DNA of 64,000 bases, taken from CALAED01 sp036378315. Lineage in GTDB: Bacteria; Actinomycetota; Actinomycetes; Streptosporangiales; Streptosporangiaceae. Where the stretch lies: assembly GCA_036378315.1 (NCBI GenBank), contig DASUWU010000205.1:1-64000 (forward strand), given 5' to 3'. The notes beneath the pieces were generated by a model. The model made no database searches and had not been told where the DNA came from. It saw only the letters and a program-made list of their open reading frames with translations. Every line of letters begins with the position of its first letter. Position 1 is the first letter of the stretch. A program made the translations under genes and the position numbers. Below are positions 16,557 through 25,423 of the stretch, in pieces.

Positions 16557-18914
16557 GGCGCGCAAGGGCGAGCTTCCGCTGATGGGATCGGCGGGTTCCT
16601 GCTGGAGGACGAGGTTGAGGTTCGCGCTGCCCGGGCCGTACGGCGGGTAGCCGGGCAGGCCGAGCTCGTGGCAGGGCTGCCACCAGCCGTGCTGTCCGAC
16701 GACGACGGAGGGGTCGAGGTTCGGGTTGAGCTTGGCCCGTGCCAGGACGGAGCCCGACGGGGTTGAGACGTGGACCCAGTCGCCGGCGTTGATGCCGCGC
16801 GATGCCGCCGTGTCGGGATGGATCTCGACCGGCGGCTCGGCCGCTGACTTGCGGACGGAGGCGAGCTGCCGGAACTGTGTTTCGCAGAACCAGAGCGACT
16901 TGGCGCAGGTGAGGACCAAGGGGAACCGCCCGGCCAGGTCCGGACGCGAGCGTGGGCTGATGCCGGGTTCGGCGTAGATCGGCACGGGTGGATGGCCGGC
17001 TTCCTGGAACGCCACGCTGTAGAGCTCGATCTTGCGGGTCGGCGTGCGGAAGCCTTCGGTCTCGTACTTGCGATACGCGGTACGCAACGGCAGCCTGATG
17101 CCTTTGGGGTTCGCGCGCAGGTCCTCGATGGTGATACCGCTCGGTTCGAGCTGATGGCGCCAGGCATCCTCGATGGACCCGTTGAAGAACTTCTCGCCCA
17201 GACCGAGCCGGACGGCCAGCGCGAAGATGATCTGGAGGTCGGACTTGGACTCCCCTCGCGCGGGTTGCAGTGGAGTCCGCAGCTGGACCAGCGACTGTGC
17301 GGCCTGGCTTGTCTCGAATCCGACGCGCAAGGCCTCGGACTCGAACGCGCTCGCCGCGGGCAGCACGATGTCGGCGAGGTCGGCGGTGGGGCTGGTGAAC
17401 ATGTCGACGTGGACGAAGAAGTCCAGGGCCGTCAACGCGTCCCGCCCGCGGGCGCTGTCGCCGTGCGCCATGACCAGGTTCGAGCCGAAGTTCACCAGCG
17501 CGCGCGCCGTGCCCGACAGGGCGGCGGTATAGAAGTCGGAACCGGTGATGAACTCGAACCGCGGTGGGCCGAGGGGCCGCTGGTCGATCCCGATCGCTTT
17601 CGCGCGCTGCTCGGCCGGCAGGAACTCGATGCCGTCGATGCGGTTGGACGGGACCGAGGAGAACAGGACGTTGCCGCCGGGCCCGTCGAGGCTGCCGGTC
17701 AGCGCGTAGAGCACGCCGATCGCTCGCGTGGTCTGCGTCGTGTTGCTCTGCTGTTCGAGTCCGCTCCAGGTGTAGAAGGCGACCGGTCGCGACTCCCAGA
17801 TGGTGCGGGCGGCCTCGATGATCTGCTCACCGGGCACACCGGTCAGTTCCGCCGCGACCTCGGGCGGCATGCGACCGGCCTCCTGCGAGAGGAGGTCGAA
17901 CACCGGACGGCAGGCGACGGAGCCCGTCGCGGCGGTGACCACCTCGTACGTGCCGGTGAGCGCGAGCCGCGCTTCGTCGGCCTCGTAACGGCCCTCGTCC
18001 GTCGAGTAGCGGATCGGTCGTGCCGTCGCGGTGTCCCAGGCGACGAAGTCCCCCTGCCTCTCCTCCTCCCCGCCGCCGCCGAAGACCTCCGACGCGCGCA
18101 GCAGTCCGCCGGTGTCCTCGCGTACGAGCAGTGGCGCGTTGGTCCAGCGGCGCACGAATGCCTCGTCGTACCAGTGGTTCGCGATCATCACATGCGTCAT
18201 CGCCAGCGCCAGCGCGGCGTCCGTGCCGGGCCTTACCCGCAGCCAGTGGTGAGCTTTGGTCGCCAGGCCGGCGCGGCGCGGATCGATCACGATCAGTCGT
18301 GCGCCGCGACGCAGCGCCGCCGTCGTGGCCGTGGCGTGGGCAAGGCGGGCCACCGACGGGTTGTAGCCCCAGTACAGGATGCAGTTCGCGTTCTCCAGGT
18401 CGGGCATGTATCCACCCGGCACCGGAGCGCCGTAGGTGTAGAGCGAGGCCAGATGCCGGCCCCACCCGCACAGTTCCATCGACACGAGGAGGTTCGGCGA
18501 ACCGAACGCCCGCCGCAGCCGGGTGAGCCAGTCGACCGAGTCCGACATCGCCGAGGTCGACGGCGAGGCGCTGCCGAACACCACGGACTCCGCACCGGCC
18601 TCGTCGGCGAGTGCCCGCAGCCGGGTGGCGACGGTGTCGAGTGCCTCCTCCCAGCTGATCCGCTGCCATCCCGGATCGGCGGAACCCTTCGGCGTCGTCC
18701 GCTTCACCGGATGCAGCAGCCGGTCGGTGTGGTTCACCAGCTCCGGTGCGGCCTTGCCCTTGACGCACAGCGCCTGCCCGGTCGGGTGGTCGGGGTCGGG
18801 CCTGAGCGCGGTGAGACGATCATCGACCACCGTTGCCCTGGCACCGCAGCGCGAGACACACAGCGGGCAGAACGTCGACACCTCGCGCGCGGCTTCGGCT
18901 GACTGCTGGCTCAT
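16527..18914 (-). CDS. Molybdopterin-dependent oxidoreductase with N-terminal 4Fe-4S
   Basis: A 795-residue Mo/W-bisPGD enzyme of the DMSO reductase superfamily. An N-terminal iron-sulfur motif is formed by Cys16, Cys19, Cys23 and Cys50, with Lys52 following. Later come the GYNPSVARLAHAT and VIDPRRAGLATKA cofactor segments, FVHVDMFTSPTADLADIVLPAAS, and a C-terminal molydop-binding domain (DWVHVSTPSGSVLARAKL). There is no TAT signal, so it is cytoplasmic and resembles formate dehydrogenase H or assimilatory nitrate reductase types. No partner subunit or maturation gene is adjacent. Its start lies inside the 3' end of the upstream BNR gene (95-bp overlap); the FeS motif leaves little room for a later start. 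Confidence 0.88.
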   Translation of the reverse strand: MSQQSAEAAREVSTFCPLCVSRCGARATVVDDRLTALRPDPDHPTGQALCVKGKAAPELVNHTDRLLHPVKRTTPKGSADPGWQRISWEEALDTVATRLRALADEAGAESVVFGSASPSTSAMSDSVDWLTRLRRAFGSPNLLVSMELCGWGRHLASLYTYGAPVPGGYMPDLENANCILYWGYNPSVARLAHATATTAALRRGARLIVIDPRRAGLATKAHHWLRVRPGTDAALALAMTHVMIANHWYDEAFVRRWTNAPLLVREDTGGLLRASEVFGGGGEEERQGDFVAWDTATARPIRYSTDEGRYEADEARLALTGTYEVVTAATGSVACRPVFDLLSQEAGRMPPEVAAELTGVPGEQIIEAARTIWESRPVAFYTWSGLEQQSNTTQTTRAIGVLYALTGSLDGPGGNVLFSSVPSNRIDGIEFLPAEQRAKAIGIDQRPLGPPRFEFITGSDFYTAALSGTARALVNFGSNLVMAHGDSARGRDALTALDFFVHVDMFTSPTADLADIVLPAASAFESEALRVGFETSQAAQSLVQLRTPLQPARGESKSDLQIIFALAVRLGLGEKFFNGSIEDAWRHQLEPSGITIEDLRANPKGIRLPLRTAYRKYETEGFRTPTRKIELYSVAFQEAGHPPVPIYAEPGISPRSRPDLAGRFPLVLTCAKSLWFCETQFRQLASVRKSAAEPPVEIHPDTAASRGINAGDWVHVSTPSGSVLARAKLNPNLDPSVVVGQHGWWQPCHELGLPGYPPYGPGSANLNLVLQQEPADPISGSSPLRASMCDVLPLE

Positions 18915-20406
18915 AACGCGACATCACCCCCCGATCGAGTATGAAGCATCCGCCGACCCGGGCGATGACACAGCTCACCGCGTAGATCGCGGCCGGGTCT
19001 CCATCGGCGGGTTGGGCGAAGGCGGAGATGAAGTCGCGTCGCGTGTGGGCCAGACCCATGGTGTTGCCGAGGTAGAAGCCGGACGGACCGTCGGTGGTCA
19101 GCCGCGGGGCCCGGCGGATGTCGAAGGAGGCGCCGGTCAGCCGCACTTCCCTGCCGTACGCGCCGGGTGTGGTGCAGGAGCCGTGGCGCGCCGGCCGACA
19201 GGTCACCAGCCACCGGTCCGTCAGGAGGGAGGCGCCGCCGTCGTTGTGGCGAAAGTCGTAGTAGTCGACGGCAACGGTGCCGTCGGCCGTGACGTCGACC
19301 GACGGAGTGAAGGCCTGCTGGTTCTTCAACGGGATGGCGACCGGCGTGGCGTTGACCTTGACAGGTTCGCTCCACGTGCGGCCGCCGTCCGCCGAGGAGG
19401 ACAGCGCGATGGCGTCGGCCTGGCCGCCGTTCCAGCGGGCGTCCTGCCACGCGAGGTAGATCCGTCCGGTGGCCGGGTCTACGGCGGCGTCGGCCAGCAG
19501 GCTGCTCCCGCGCTGGACGGGATCGCCGGTCTCAGGGTCGGTGACGAAGTTCGAGCCGAGCCTGGCCACGATCGTCGGGGTCGACCAGGTACGGCCGTGG
19601 TCGGTCGAACGCATGACCGCGATGTGGGCGACCGGGTGCGCCGGGGTGTCGATGAGCGTGAAGAGGTGCGCCAGCGTTCCGTCCGGCAGGACTACGATCT
19701 GGTCGCCGGTGGCAAGGCGGCCATCGCCGGTGTCGAGGATCTTCCGCGCCGGGGACCAGGTGGCACCCGCGTCCAGGCTGCGATTGACGAAGACCTGGCC
19801 GCGGAACGACCCGCCCGCGGCAGTCGGCGTGGAGAACTTTGGAACGACGCTGTAGACGCGGCGTCCGGACGGGTCGCTGGTGATCGATCCTCCGGCGTAC
19901 GTGCCTTGGTCCGACCGGTACTCGGCGGCGAGGAGAAACGGCGTGCTCCAGGTCAGGCCGCCGTCGGCCGAGCGGGCCGCGACCCGCCCGCTGGCGCCGT
20001 GGTCGTCGGAGACTTTCGCCGAGAGCTGGACGACGCCGTCCGGGCCGAACGAGATCGAGACGTTGTCGACGTAGTCGAATGTCCCGCCGTCACATCGCGT
20101 CATGCCGGCAACGACCGCTCGCCGCCAGGCGCGACCACCGTCGAAGCTCGCCCCCACGACAACTCCGCGAAACCGATCCTGGGTCCAGGCGGTCACCACG
20201 TTACGGACATCAACCGGGTTAACGGCGATGGCCGGTTCGACACCGCCCGGTGGAAGAACAGCGTCCTTGGCGCGTCCTGGGCAGTCGGCGAACGGACTCG
20301 GTCCCGACACCCGCACCAGAGGTCCCACCTGCGCCGCCCCCGCGGACGCAGGTACAGAACCCAAGCTCACACATATCCCCAACAGCCAGCCGATGATGTG
20401 CCGCAT
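18820..20406 (-). CDS. Secreted BNR/Asp-box repeat protein (sialidase-like fold)
   Basis: A 528-residue protein with a signal peptide (MRHIIGWLLGICVSLGSVPASAG) and at least five Asp-boxes (S-x-D-x-G-x-x-W: SFDGGRAW, SADGGLTW, SLDAGATW, STDHGRTW, SADGGRTW). This predicts a six-bladed beta propeller such as in exo-sialidases and other BNR proteins. The catalytic Arg triad and Tyr/Glu of sialidases could not be confidently placed, so enzymatic activity is unproven. ATG at 20406, preceded by ggggga. The last 31 codons overlap the start of the molybdoenzyme gene, so the natural C terminus is uncertain. Confidence 0.8.
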   Translation of the reverse strand: MRHIIGWLLGICVSLGSVPASAGAAQVGPLVRVSGPSPFADCPGRAKDAVLPPGGVEPAIAVNPVDVRNVVTAWTQDRFRGVVVGASFDGGRAWRRAVVAGMTRCDGGTFDYVDNVSISFGPDGVVQLSAKVSDDHGASGRVAARSADGGLTWSTPFLLAAEYRSDQGTYAGGSITSDPSGRRVYSVVPKFSTPTAAGGSFRGQVFVNRSLDAGATWSPARKILDTGDGRLATGDQIVVLPDGTLAHLFTLIDTPAHPVAHIAVMRSTDHGRTWSTPTIVARLGSNFVTDPETGDPVQRGSSLLADAAVDPATGRIYLAWQDARWNGGQADAIALSSSADGGRTWSEPVKVNATPVAIPLKNQQAFTPSVDVTADGTVAVDYYDFRHNDGGASLLTDRWLVTCRPARHGSCTTPGAYGREVRLTGASFDIRRAPRLTTDGPSGFYLGNTMGLAHTRRDFISAFAQPADGDPAAIYAVSCVIARVGGCFILDRGVMSRYEPAVSRSRARGVDVLPAVCLALRCQGNGGR

Positions 20407-20521
20407 GCGATATCCCCCGTGAGAATGCCGGACCGTTCGCGCCGTGCCAGAGACGGCCGGCACACACCTGGATTGTGTCGGCTCCACCGGCCGCGGGAAC
20501 ACGCATGATCGCGTCAGCTTC

Positions 20522-20575
20522 CGGACCGATCCGGTCACGAAGGACGCCGCGCCAGCCCTTGACCGGATCGGTCCG
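20522..20575. promoter_or_regulatory. Paired palindromic operators in a divergent promoter region
   Basis: Two 16-bp arms (20522-20537 and 20560-20575) are perfect reverse complements separated by 22 bp. Each arm contains an interrupted palindrome of its own (GACCG-ATC-CGGTC at 20524-20536, GACCG-GAT-CGGTC at 20561-20573), with centres 37 bp apart. They sit between the divergent BNR gene (start 20406) and hydrolase gene (start 20632). A double operator for a dimeric repressor is the simplest reading; a stem-loop is the alternative. Confidence 0.55.
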
Positions 20576-20631
20576 CACTCCGGCACGATCGTGCATGGTC
20601 CGATGGACTGGCCGGCCGACACAATCGCAGC

Positions 20632-21258
20632 ATGGATCAGCGTACGGATCGTACGAACACGGCCCTGCTCGTCATCGATGTGCAGGAGTCCTTCCGGCAG
20701 CGTCCGATGTGGTCGCTGGTGTCCAACCCGGCCGTCATCGGCAATGTGCGCCGCCTGGTGGAGGCCGCCCGGGCACGCGGCGACCTCGTGGTGTGGGTCC
20801 TGCACGCCGAGCCCGGCACCGGCACCGTCTTCGACCCGGCGCTCGGGCACGTGCACGTCATGGCCGAACTGAGTCCGGACGCGGGCGAGCCTGTGGTGAC
20901 CAAGACCTCGATCAACGCGTTCACCACGACGAACCTGCAGCAGATCCTGACCACCCGCGGCATCCGCGAGCTCGTCGTCTGCGGCATCCGGACGGAGATG
21001 TGCTGTGAGACGACCACCCGGGTGGCCGCCGATCTCGGCTACGACGTCACCTTCGTGACCGACGCCACCGCGACCTTCCCGATCGAGCATCGCGGCGCGC
21101 CCCCAGGACGTACACCGGCCGAGATCGCCGCCGACCCGCTGACCCTGCCGGCTGAGGACGTCGTCACGAGGACGGAGTACGCCATCTCGGGTAGCTTCGC
21201 CACCATCCGCACCGTCGCGGAGCTGACGGCGAGCCGGACGAGCCTTACGGGGGCGTGA
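20632..21258 (+). CDS. Isochorismatase-family cysteine hydrolase
   Basis: A 208-residue alpha/beta hydrolase of the isochorismatase/nicotinamidase family. The catalytic triad is visible: Asp16 in LLVIDVQ, Lys91 in VTKTSINAF and Cys124 in GIRTEMCCETT, followed by the VAADLGYDVTFVTDATATF strand. Substrates of the family include isochorismate, nicotinamide, carbamates and amides; the sequence does not decide. There is a gene just downstream (7 bp) for a GlxA-type regulator, a common pairing in which the regulator controls the hydrolase. Confidence 0.88.
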   Translation: MDQRTDRTNTALLVIDVQESFRQRPMWSLVSNPAVIGNVRRLVEAARARGDLVVWVLHAEPGTGTVFDPALGHVHVMAELSPDAGEPVVTKTSINAFTTTNLQQILTTRGIRELVVCGIRTEMCCETTTRVAADLGYDVTFVTDATATFPIEHRGAPPGRTPAEIAADPLTLPAEDVVTRTEYAISGSFATIRTVAELTASRTSLTGA

Positions 21259-21265
21259 CCAGATC

Positions 21266-22189
21266 GTGCGCAAGGTGCTGTTCCTCCTCATCCCGCAAGT
21301 GCACATCCTCGACCTGGCCGGCCCGGCCCAGGTTTTCTCCACCGCGGCCGACCTGGATCTGGGCTACCAGCTCGGCTATGTGGCCGAGCACGAAGACGTC
21401 CCCACCGCGCAAGGGCTCCCGCTGCGGGCCAGGACGGGCTGGCCCGAACTCGGGCCGGACGATCTTCTCGTCGTACCCGGCTGGCGGATCACCACAGCCG
21501 CGGCGCACACCCCGCTGAGCGCCGCCACCGCACGGAAGCTGGCCGATCACCACGCCGCGGGCGGCACCGTCGCCAGCGTATGCGCGGGAGCCTTCGCGCT
21601 CGGCCAAGCCGGCCTGCTCCACGGCCGCCGCGCCACCACCCATCACGACCTGCAGGACGAACTGGCCCGCCGCCATCCACAAGCCACCGTCGTGCGCGAC
21701 GTCCTGTACGTCGTCGACGGCCGCGTCGTGACCTCGGCGGGAATCGCCAGCGGCATCGACCTGGCTCTGCACCTGATCGCCGTCCGGCACGGTCCCGCCG
21801 TCGCCGCCCGCATCGCCCGCGAGATGGTCGTCTACACCCGCCGCAACGGCGACGATCAGCAGGCCAGCGCGATGCTCCGCCACCGTTCCCACCTCAACGA
21901 CACCGTGCACGCCGTCCAGGACCTCATCGACGAGCGCTTCACCGAACGGCTGACCCTGGCCGACCTCGCCGCCGCCTCCGCCGTCAGCCAGCGGACCCTG
22001 GCCCGCCGCTTCACCCGCTCCATCGGCATGACACCGCTGCGCTACCAGCAGACACTACGGCTGGAGCGAGCCCAGAACCTCATCACCCAAGGCGTCACCG
22101 TCGAAGCCGCCGCACGAGCCGTCGGCTTCGAAGACGCCCGCATGCTCCGCCGACTCCGGACCCGACGGGCGGACCACACCGCGATGTAG
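21266..22189 (+). CDS. GlxA-family AraC-type transcriptional regulator
   Basis: A 307-residue regulator starting at GTG. Residues about 3-180 form a DJ-1/PfpI-like amidotransferase fold with the nucleophile-elbow Cys in SVCAGAFALGQAGLL. Residues about 205-305 form an AraC double helix-turn-helix: LTLADLAAASAVSQRTLARRF, then TVEAAARAVGFEDARMLRRL. It probably controls the adjacent hydrolase and perhaps the BNR gene through the palindromes at 20522-20575 (inference). Confidence 0.88.
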   Translation: MRKVLFLLIPQVHILDLAGPAQVFSTAADLDLGYQLGYVAEHEDVPTAQGLPLRARTGWPELGPDDLLVVPGWRITTAAAHTPLSAATARKLADHHAAGGTVASVCAGAFALGQAGLLHGRRATTHHDLQDELARRHPQATVVRDVLYVVDGRVVTSAGIASGIDLALHLIAVRHGPAVAARIAREMVVYTRRNGDDQQASAMLRHRSHLNDTVHAVQDLIDERFTERLTLADLAAASAVSQRTLARRFTRSIGMTPLRYQQTLRLERAQNLITQGVTVEAAARAVGFEDARMLRRLRTRRADHTAM

Positions 22190-22247
22190 GCCGCACACCA
22201 CTGGCCACGCCGCATCCGTGCCGCGCCTCGCTCGCCTCGCGGCACGG

Positions 22248-22535
22248 TCATTTGACCTCCTCCGGCCCGTACCAGACCCCGTCCGGCGAGCCGATCGCGC
22301 CGGCGCGCGCACGGGCGTCGGCGAGCGCGGTCGACCGGGCGAAGGCCCGCGCACGCCGGACATCGACCATGTCCATGGCCACGATGATGGTGTCGGGATC
22401 GTCCGCGTCGACGTAGGTGCCGGTCACCGCGAGCCCGTGGCGACGGCGCTCGGCATCCAGCTCAGGGTCGCGGAATACCGCGTTCCACCGTGCGACGTCC
22501 GCCACCTTCTGCTTGACCAGCATGATCCCCGACAC
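22248..22535 (-). CDS. Small dimeric alpha/beta-barrel protein, function unknown
   Basis: About 95 residues. GTG at 22535 is preceded by gggag with good spacing; ATG at 22523 is the alternative in-frame start. The pattern KQKVADVARWNAVF...GLAVTGTYVDADDPDTIIVAMDMVDVRRARAFARS resembles the ferredoxin-like dimeric barrel of antibiotic-biosynthesis-monooxygenase/cyclase proteins. No catalytic residue can be assigned. It is divergent from the TetR gene at 22638, and the two 14-bp palindromes between them suggest it is the TetR target. Confidence 0.65.
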   Translation of the reverse strand: MSGIMLVKQKVADVARWNAVFRDPELDAERRRHGLAVTGTYVDADDPDTIIVAMDMVDVRRARAFARSTALADARARAGAIGSPDGVWYGPEEVK

Positions 22536-22550
22536 GGTGGGCTCCCAAAG

Positions 22551-22622
22551 AGAATGATTGTTCTGTTTATACTCGGGAGTCTGTCCCGCCCCATCCTTAC
22601 TGTCAAACAGAAGGAACGTTCT
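22551..22622. promoter_or_regulatory. Two matching AGAA-N6-TTCT operators between divergent genes
   Basis: Two 14-bp sites match AGAA-N6-TTCT: 22551-22564 and 22609-22622. They also agree at G6, A7 and G10, giving AGAANGANNGTTCT. Their centres are 58 bp apart, one near each gene start. TATACT at 22568-22573 is a possible -10 for the TetR gene. The arrangement fits autorepression plus control of the small divergent gene by the TetR protein. Confidence 0.6.
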
Positions 22623-22637
22623 CCTAGGATTTCGGCC

Positions 22638-23219
22638 ATGCCCCGACTGACCGAGCGCTCCCGCCAGGCACGCCGCCGGCGGATCCTCGACGCAGCGCAG
22701 CGCTGCTTCGCCCGCAGCGGTTTCCGCGCCACCTCGATGCAGGAGATCTTCACCGAGTCGGGCCTGTCCGCCGGCGCCGTCTACAGTCACTTCGCCAGCA
22801 AGGAAGAGATCATCGACACCATCGCCGAGGAGGTCATCCACGCCATCACCGTGCCGTTGCACGGCGCTCTCGCCGCCGATGAGCCGCCGCCGCTCGGCGA
22901 TGTGCTGGAATGCGTCTTGGACTCCCTACAGCGCGCGGACGTGGCCGCCATCGCGATCACGGTGTGGGGCGAGGCGGTCCGCAACGCGGATCTGCATCGA
23001 CGGCTGGCCGCTCGCTATCACGCCATGCGCGACGACCTCGCCCGGCTCGTCGCCGCCCACCAGCAGCGCGGCGCCCTCCCAACGGACGTCCCGGCCGACC
23101 AGATCGCCCAGGTGCTCATCGCGCTCGGGCCCGCCTTCTTGCACCAGCGTGCGCTGGACCCCGAGACCGACGCCACCGACTTCGCCCATGGCCTGCACGC
23201 CTTGCTCAGGCCGACCTAG
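22638..23219 (+). CDS. TetR-family transcriptional regulator
   Basis: A 193-residue repressor starting at ATG 22638. The DNA-binding domain is at residues 10-60: RRRRILDAAQRCFARSGF, then TSMQEIFTESGLSAGAVYSHFASKEEII, the standard TetR helix-turn-helix (order only). The C-terminal ligand domain is all-helical and unassigned. It is divergent from a small alpha/beta-barrel gene, with two near-identical palindromes in the 102-bp gap. A weak 6-bp-stem hairpin follows at 23235-23254. Confidence 0.9.
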   Translation: MPRLTERSRQARRRRILDAAQRCFARSGFRATSMQEIFTESGLSAGAVYSHFASKEEIIDTIAEEVIHAITVPLHGALAADEPPPLGDVLECVLDSLQRADVAAIAITVWGEAVRNADLHRRLAARYHAMRDDLARLVAAHQQRGALPTDVPADQIAQVLIALGPAFLHQRALDPETDATDFAHGLHALLRPT

Positions 23220-23295
23220 GTGCGCCGCTGCGGCCTCGGCGGAGGGGAGCCGAGACCGTGTCGCGGGTTGTCTGGTTGTGGTTGGCGGTGCGGGT

Positions 23296-24858
23296 TCAGG
23301 CGGTGGTGGGTGACGGAGCGGGCGCGGTGAGGTGTTGGTGGATGTGGTTGCTGATGAGGGTGTGAAGTCGGGTGGCGCAGTCGCGGTAGACGTGGAGAGG
23401 TTGTCCGGCTGGGTCGGGTAGGTCGGTGTCGGGGTCGAGGCAGACGGTGCGGTCGGCGGCCTCGGGTGCGACGGCGATGATCTGGTCGCGGTGGGCTTGG
23501 GTCATGCAGTAGATGACGTCGGCGTTGGCGCACATGGCTGGGGTGAGCGGCTGGGCGGTGTGGTCGAGGGGGGCGTCGATGCCGAGGTCGGCCAGGGCAG
23601 TGATGGCTTGGCGGGTGATGGGGGCGCCGGGTTCGTGGACGGTGAGGCCGGCGCAGTCGATGTGCCAGTGCCGGGTGGCGGGGTTGGCGGCGAGTTCGGT
23701 GCGGGCGATGGCGGCCGCCATGGGGGATCTGGAGGTGTTGCCGCCGCAGACGAACAGCAGGGTGCGCGCGCTCGGACTGCGCCTCTTTCGGTAGGCGAGG
23801 TAGGCGCCGATGGTGGGGTAGCTGAGCATGAGAGCGGCGCCGGCGACGGTGAGTGCGGCGATGTACTGGGGGTTGCTGGGCAGTGGCGCGGCGTACAGGC
23901 CGTGGAGGGCGAAGGAGGCGGCGACGCCGGCGAGCAGGCTGGACGTGACGTGGACCGGCATGCAGAAGGAGAACTCGCGGGTGTCGAGGAAGATGAGGCT
24001 GGTCATGACATACAGGCCCTCGTAACACACGCCGATGAGCAGGGCCGGGATGACCAGCGGGGTGGTGAAGAAGGTCGTGAACCCGATCCGGAGCGCGTGC
24101 ATCCACGGGCCGGCGTTGATGAGGGCCGGGATCGCGACGATGGCGAGCATCATGAACGGCGTGGCCATGTGTTCTTCGATGAAGTACCGCCGGTCCTGCT
24201 GCCGGTCGCCGGTCTTGGCCAGCAGGCTCATGATGCGAAAGCGCATGGTGTAGCCCAAGCAGTACAGGCCGAGGCTCAAGATCGCGCCGATGGTGAGGAC
24301 ATAGTTGTGGATGTCGGTCAGCGCGATGATGGCCGAGGCCATGCACAGGGCGAGCGCGACCGCGGAGTACCAGTGGATGTGCCAGCGCCGGACCAGGTCC
24401 ATCGTGGGAGAGATGATGAGGGTGCCGATGCGCATCAGCACCAGCATCAACACGATCGAGGCGCCGGGGAAGGTGAAGTTGAGCGTGGTGGTCAACACGA
24501 TGATGGCCATCCAGAACCCGGCCTCGGCCGTCCGGCGAGCGGGGAAGGGGATGTTGCGGCCGGCGATCGGGCGACGCCGCGAGTATCGCCACCATCCGGT
24601 GGCGAGCACGAAGACCGGCATCGCGATCAGCTGCCCCAGCACGTGCGCGGGAAGCAAGACCAATCCACCGACCGGGTGGCCCATCCCCGGCAGCATCCCT
24701 CCGGATATGGACTTGGCCAGGGCGCTGTACGGCGTGTACCACAGGAAGTAGCCCACGCCCAGGGCGAACATCCCGAACGCCGTCACCCCTCGCTTGCTCA
24801 TTCCCTTGTTCACTGCGCGGTTCGCCGCGGCGGTCCGGGCTTGATTCATGGTCGTCAT
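23296..24858 (-). CDS. Multi-TM membrane protein fused to low-molecular-weight tyrosine phosphatase
   Basis: A 520-residue fusion. ATG at 24858 has a strong gaggagg ribosome site. Residues about 20-355 contain roughly nine hydrophobic helices (for example FGMFALGVGYFLWY, WMAIIVLTTTLNFTF, AVALALCMASAIIAL); I do not recognise the family. Residues about 365-515 form a LMW-PTP/arsenate-reductase-like domain with the C-x5-R loop Cys371-GGNTS-Arg377 and a later DPDTDLPDP acid loop. LMW-PTPs dephosphorylate protein tyrosine (or reduce arsenate). The first Cys and Arg are intact, but the usual second loop Cys of arsenate-type enzymes is not evident. Tethering a phosphatase to a polytopic protein is unusual. 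Monocistronic as far as visible. Confidence 0.75.
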   Translation of the reverse strand: MTTMNQARTAAANRAVNKGMSKRGVTAFGMFALGVGYFLWYTPYSALAKSISGGMLPGMGHPVGGLVLLPAHVLGQLIAMPVFVLATGWWRYSRRRPIAGRNIPFPARRTAEAGFWMAIIVLTTTLNFTFPGASIVLMLVLMRIGTLIISPTMDLVRRWHIHWYSAVALALCMASAIIALTDIHNYVLTIGAILSLGLYCLGYTMRFRIMSLLAKTGDRQQDRRYFIEEHMATPFMMLAIVAIPALINAGPWMHALRIGFTTFFTTPLVIPALLIGVCYEGLYVMTSLIFLDTREFSFCMPVHVTSSLLAGVAASFALHGLYAAPLPSNPQYIAALTVAGAALMLSYPTIGAYLAYRKRRSPSARTLLFVCGGNTSRSPMAAAIARTELAANPATRHWHIDCAGLTVHEPGAPITRQAITALADLGIDAPLDHTAQPLTPAMCANADVIYCMTQAHRDQIIAVAPEAADRTVCLDPDTDLPDPAGQPLHVYRDCATRLHTLISNHIHQHLTAPAPSPTTA

Positions 24859-25423
24859 GTCGCCTCCTCGGCTGATGTGCCGAGCAAAATTGGCGGGTAG
24901 GCCAATTCCCCCGCGGGTCGCTCGGGAAGTGCCCGCTTCGGATGATTTCCCGCAGTTTGTCATTGCAGGTCAGCGGCAACAAGAGCTTCCCTCGGCTTAA
25001 CTGTCCATGGGGATAAATGTCAAAGATCAGAATGGCGTGTGACCATCGACAACCCCCTCGGGCAAAGCCGGGCGTAAGGCCGCAGGCCGGTCCTCGCGCG
25101 ATTATTGGCGGCAGCCCGGAAAAGGCGATTGTTCCACGCTTGTCGACATTGTTCGAATGGTACGGAACAAGTTCCGCCAATTGGAGAAAAGTGCTACGGA
25201 TGTCTGGCGCGGCCCGGGCGGCGACCGATAGGGCGTAGCCGCGCAGGATGGGTCGACGACAGGACCGCCGTGCGGGTCCGTCCGACCGCACCGGATATTC
25301 GCGCGCCTCCAGCGCATCGGCGGCGGGGCAGCAAGATCACGACATGCGAGCGCAGAACGAGCACAACGCGCGAAGAAAAATCCAGGCACCTTCGAAGCAT
25401 CGAGGTGCCCAGGTCAGAAGGGG
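24859..25423. other. Intergenic stretch with two small inverted repeats near the fusion gene
   Basis: No gene is supported in these 565 bp. The composition is less GC-rich than its surroundings. Two structures precede the membrane-phosphatase gene: ATTGGC-N6-GCCAAT (24889-24906), a possible operator, and CTCGGC-N6-GCCGAG (24867-24884), whose arm touches the ribosome-binding site and could form a hairpin in the leader. Nothing else is recognised. Confidence 0.4.

Noticed and set aside
16992..18902. Plus-strand open frame opposite the molybdoenzyme
   Set aside because: Low-complexity translation; the minus frame carries the FeS and cofactor motifs.
23235..23254. Hairpin after the TetR gene as a terminator
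   Set aside because: Only a 6-bp stem with an 8-nt loop; too weak to call.
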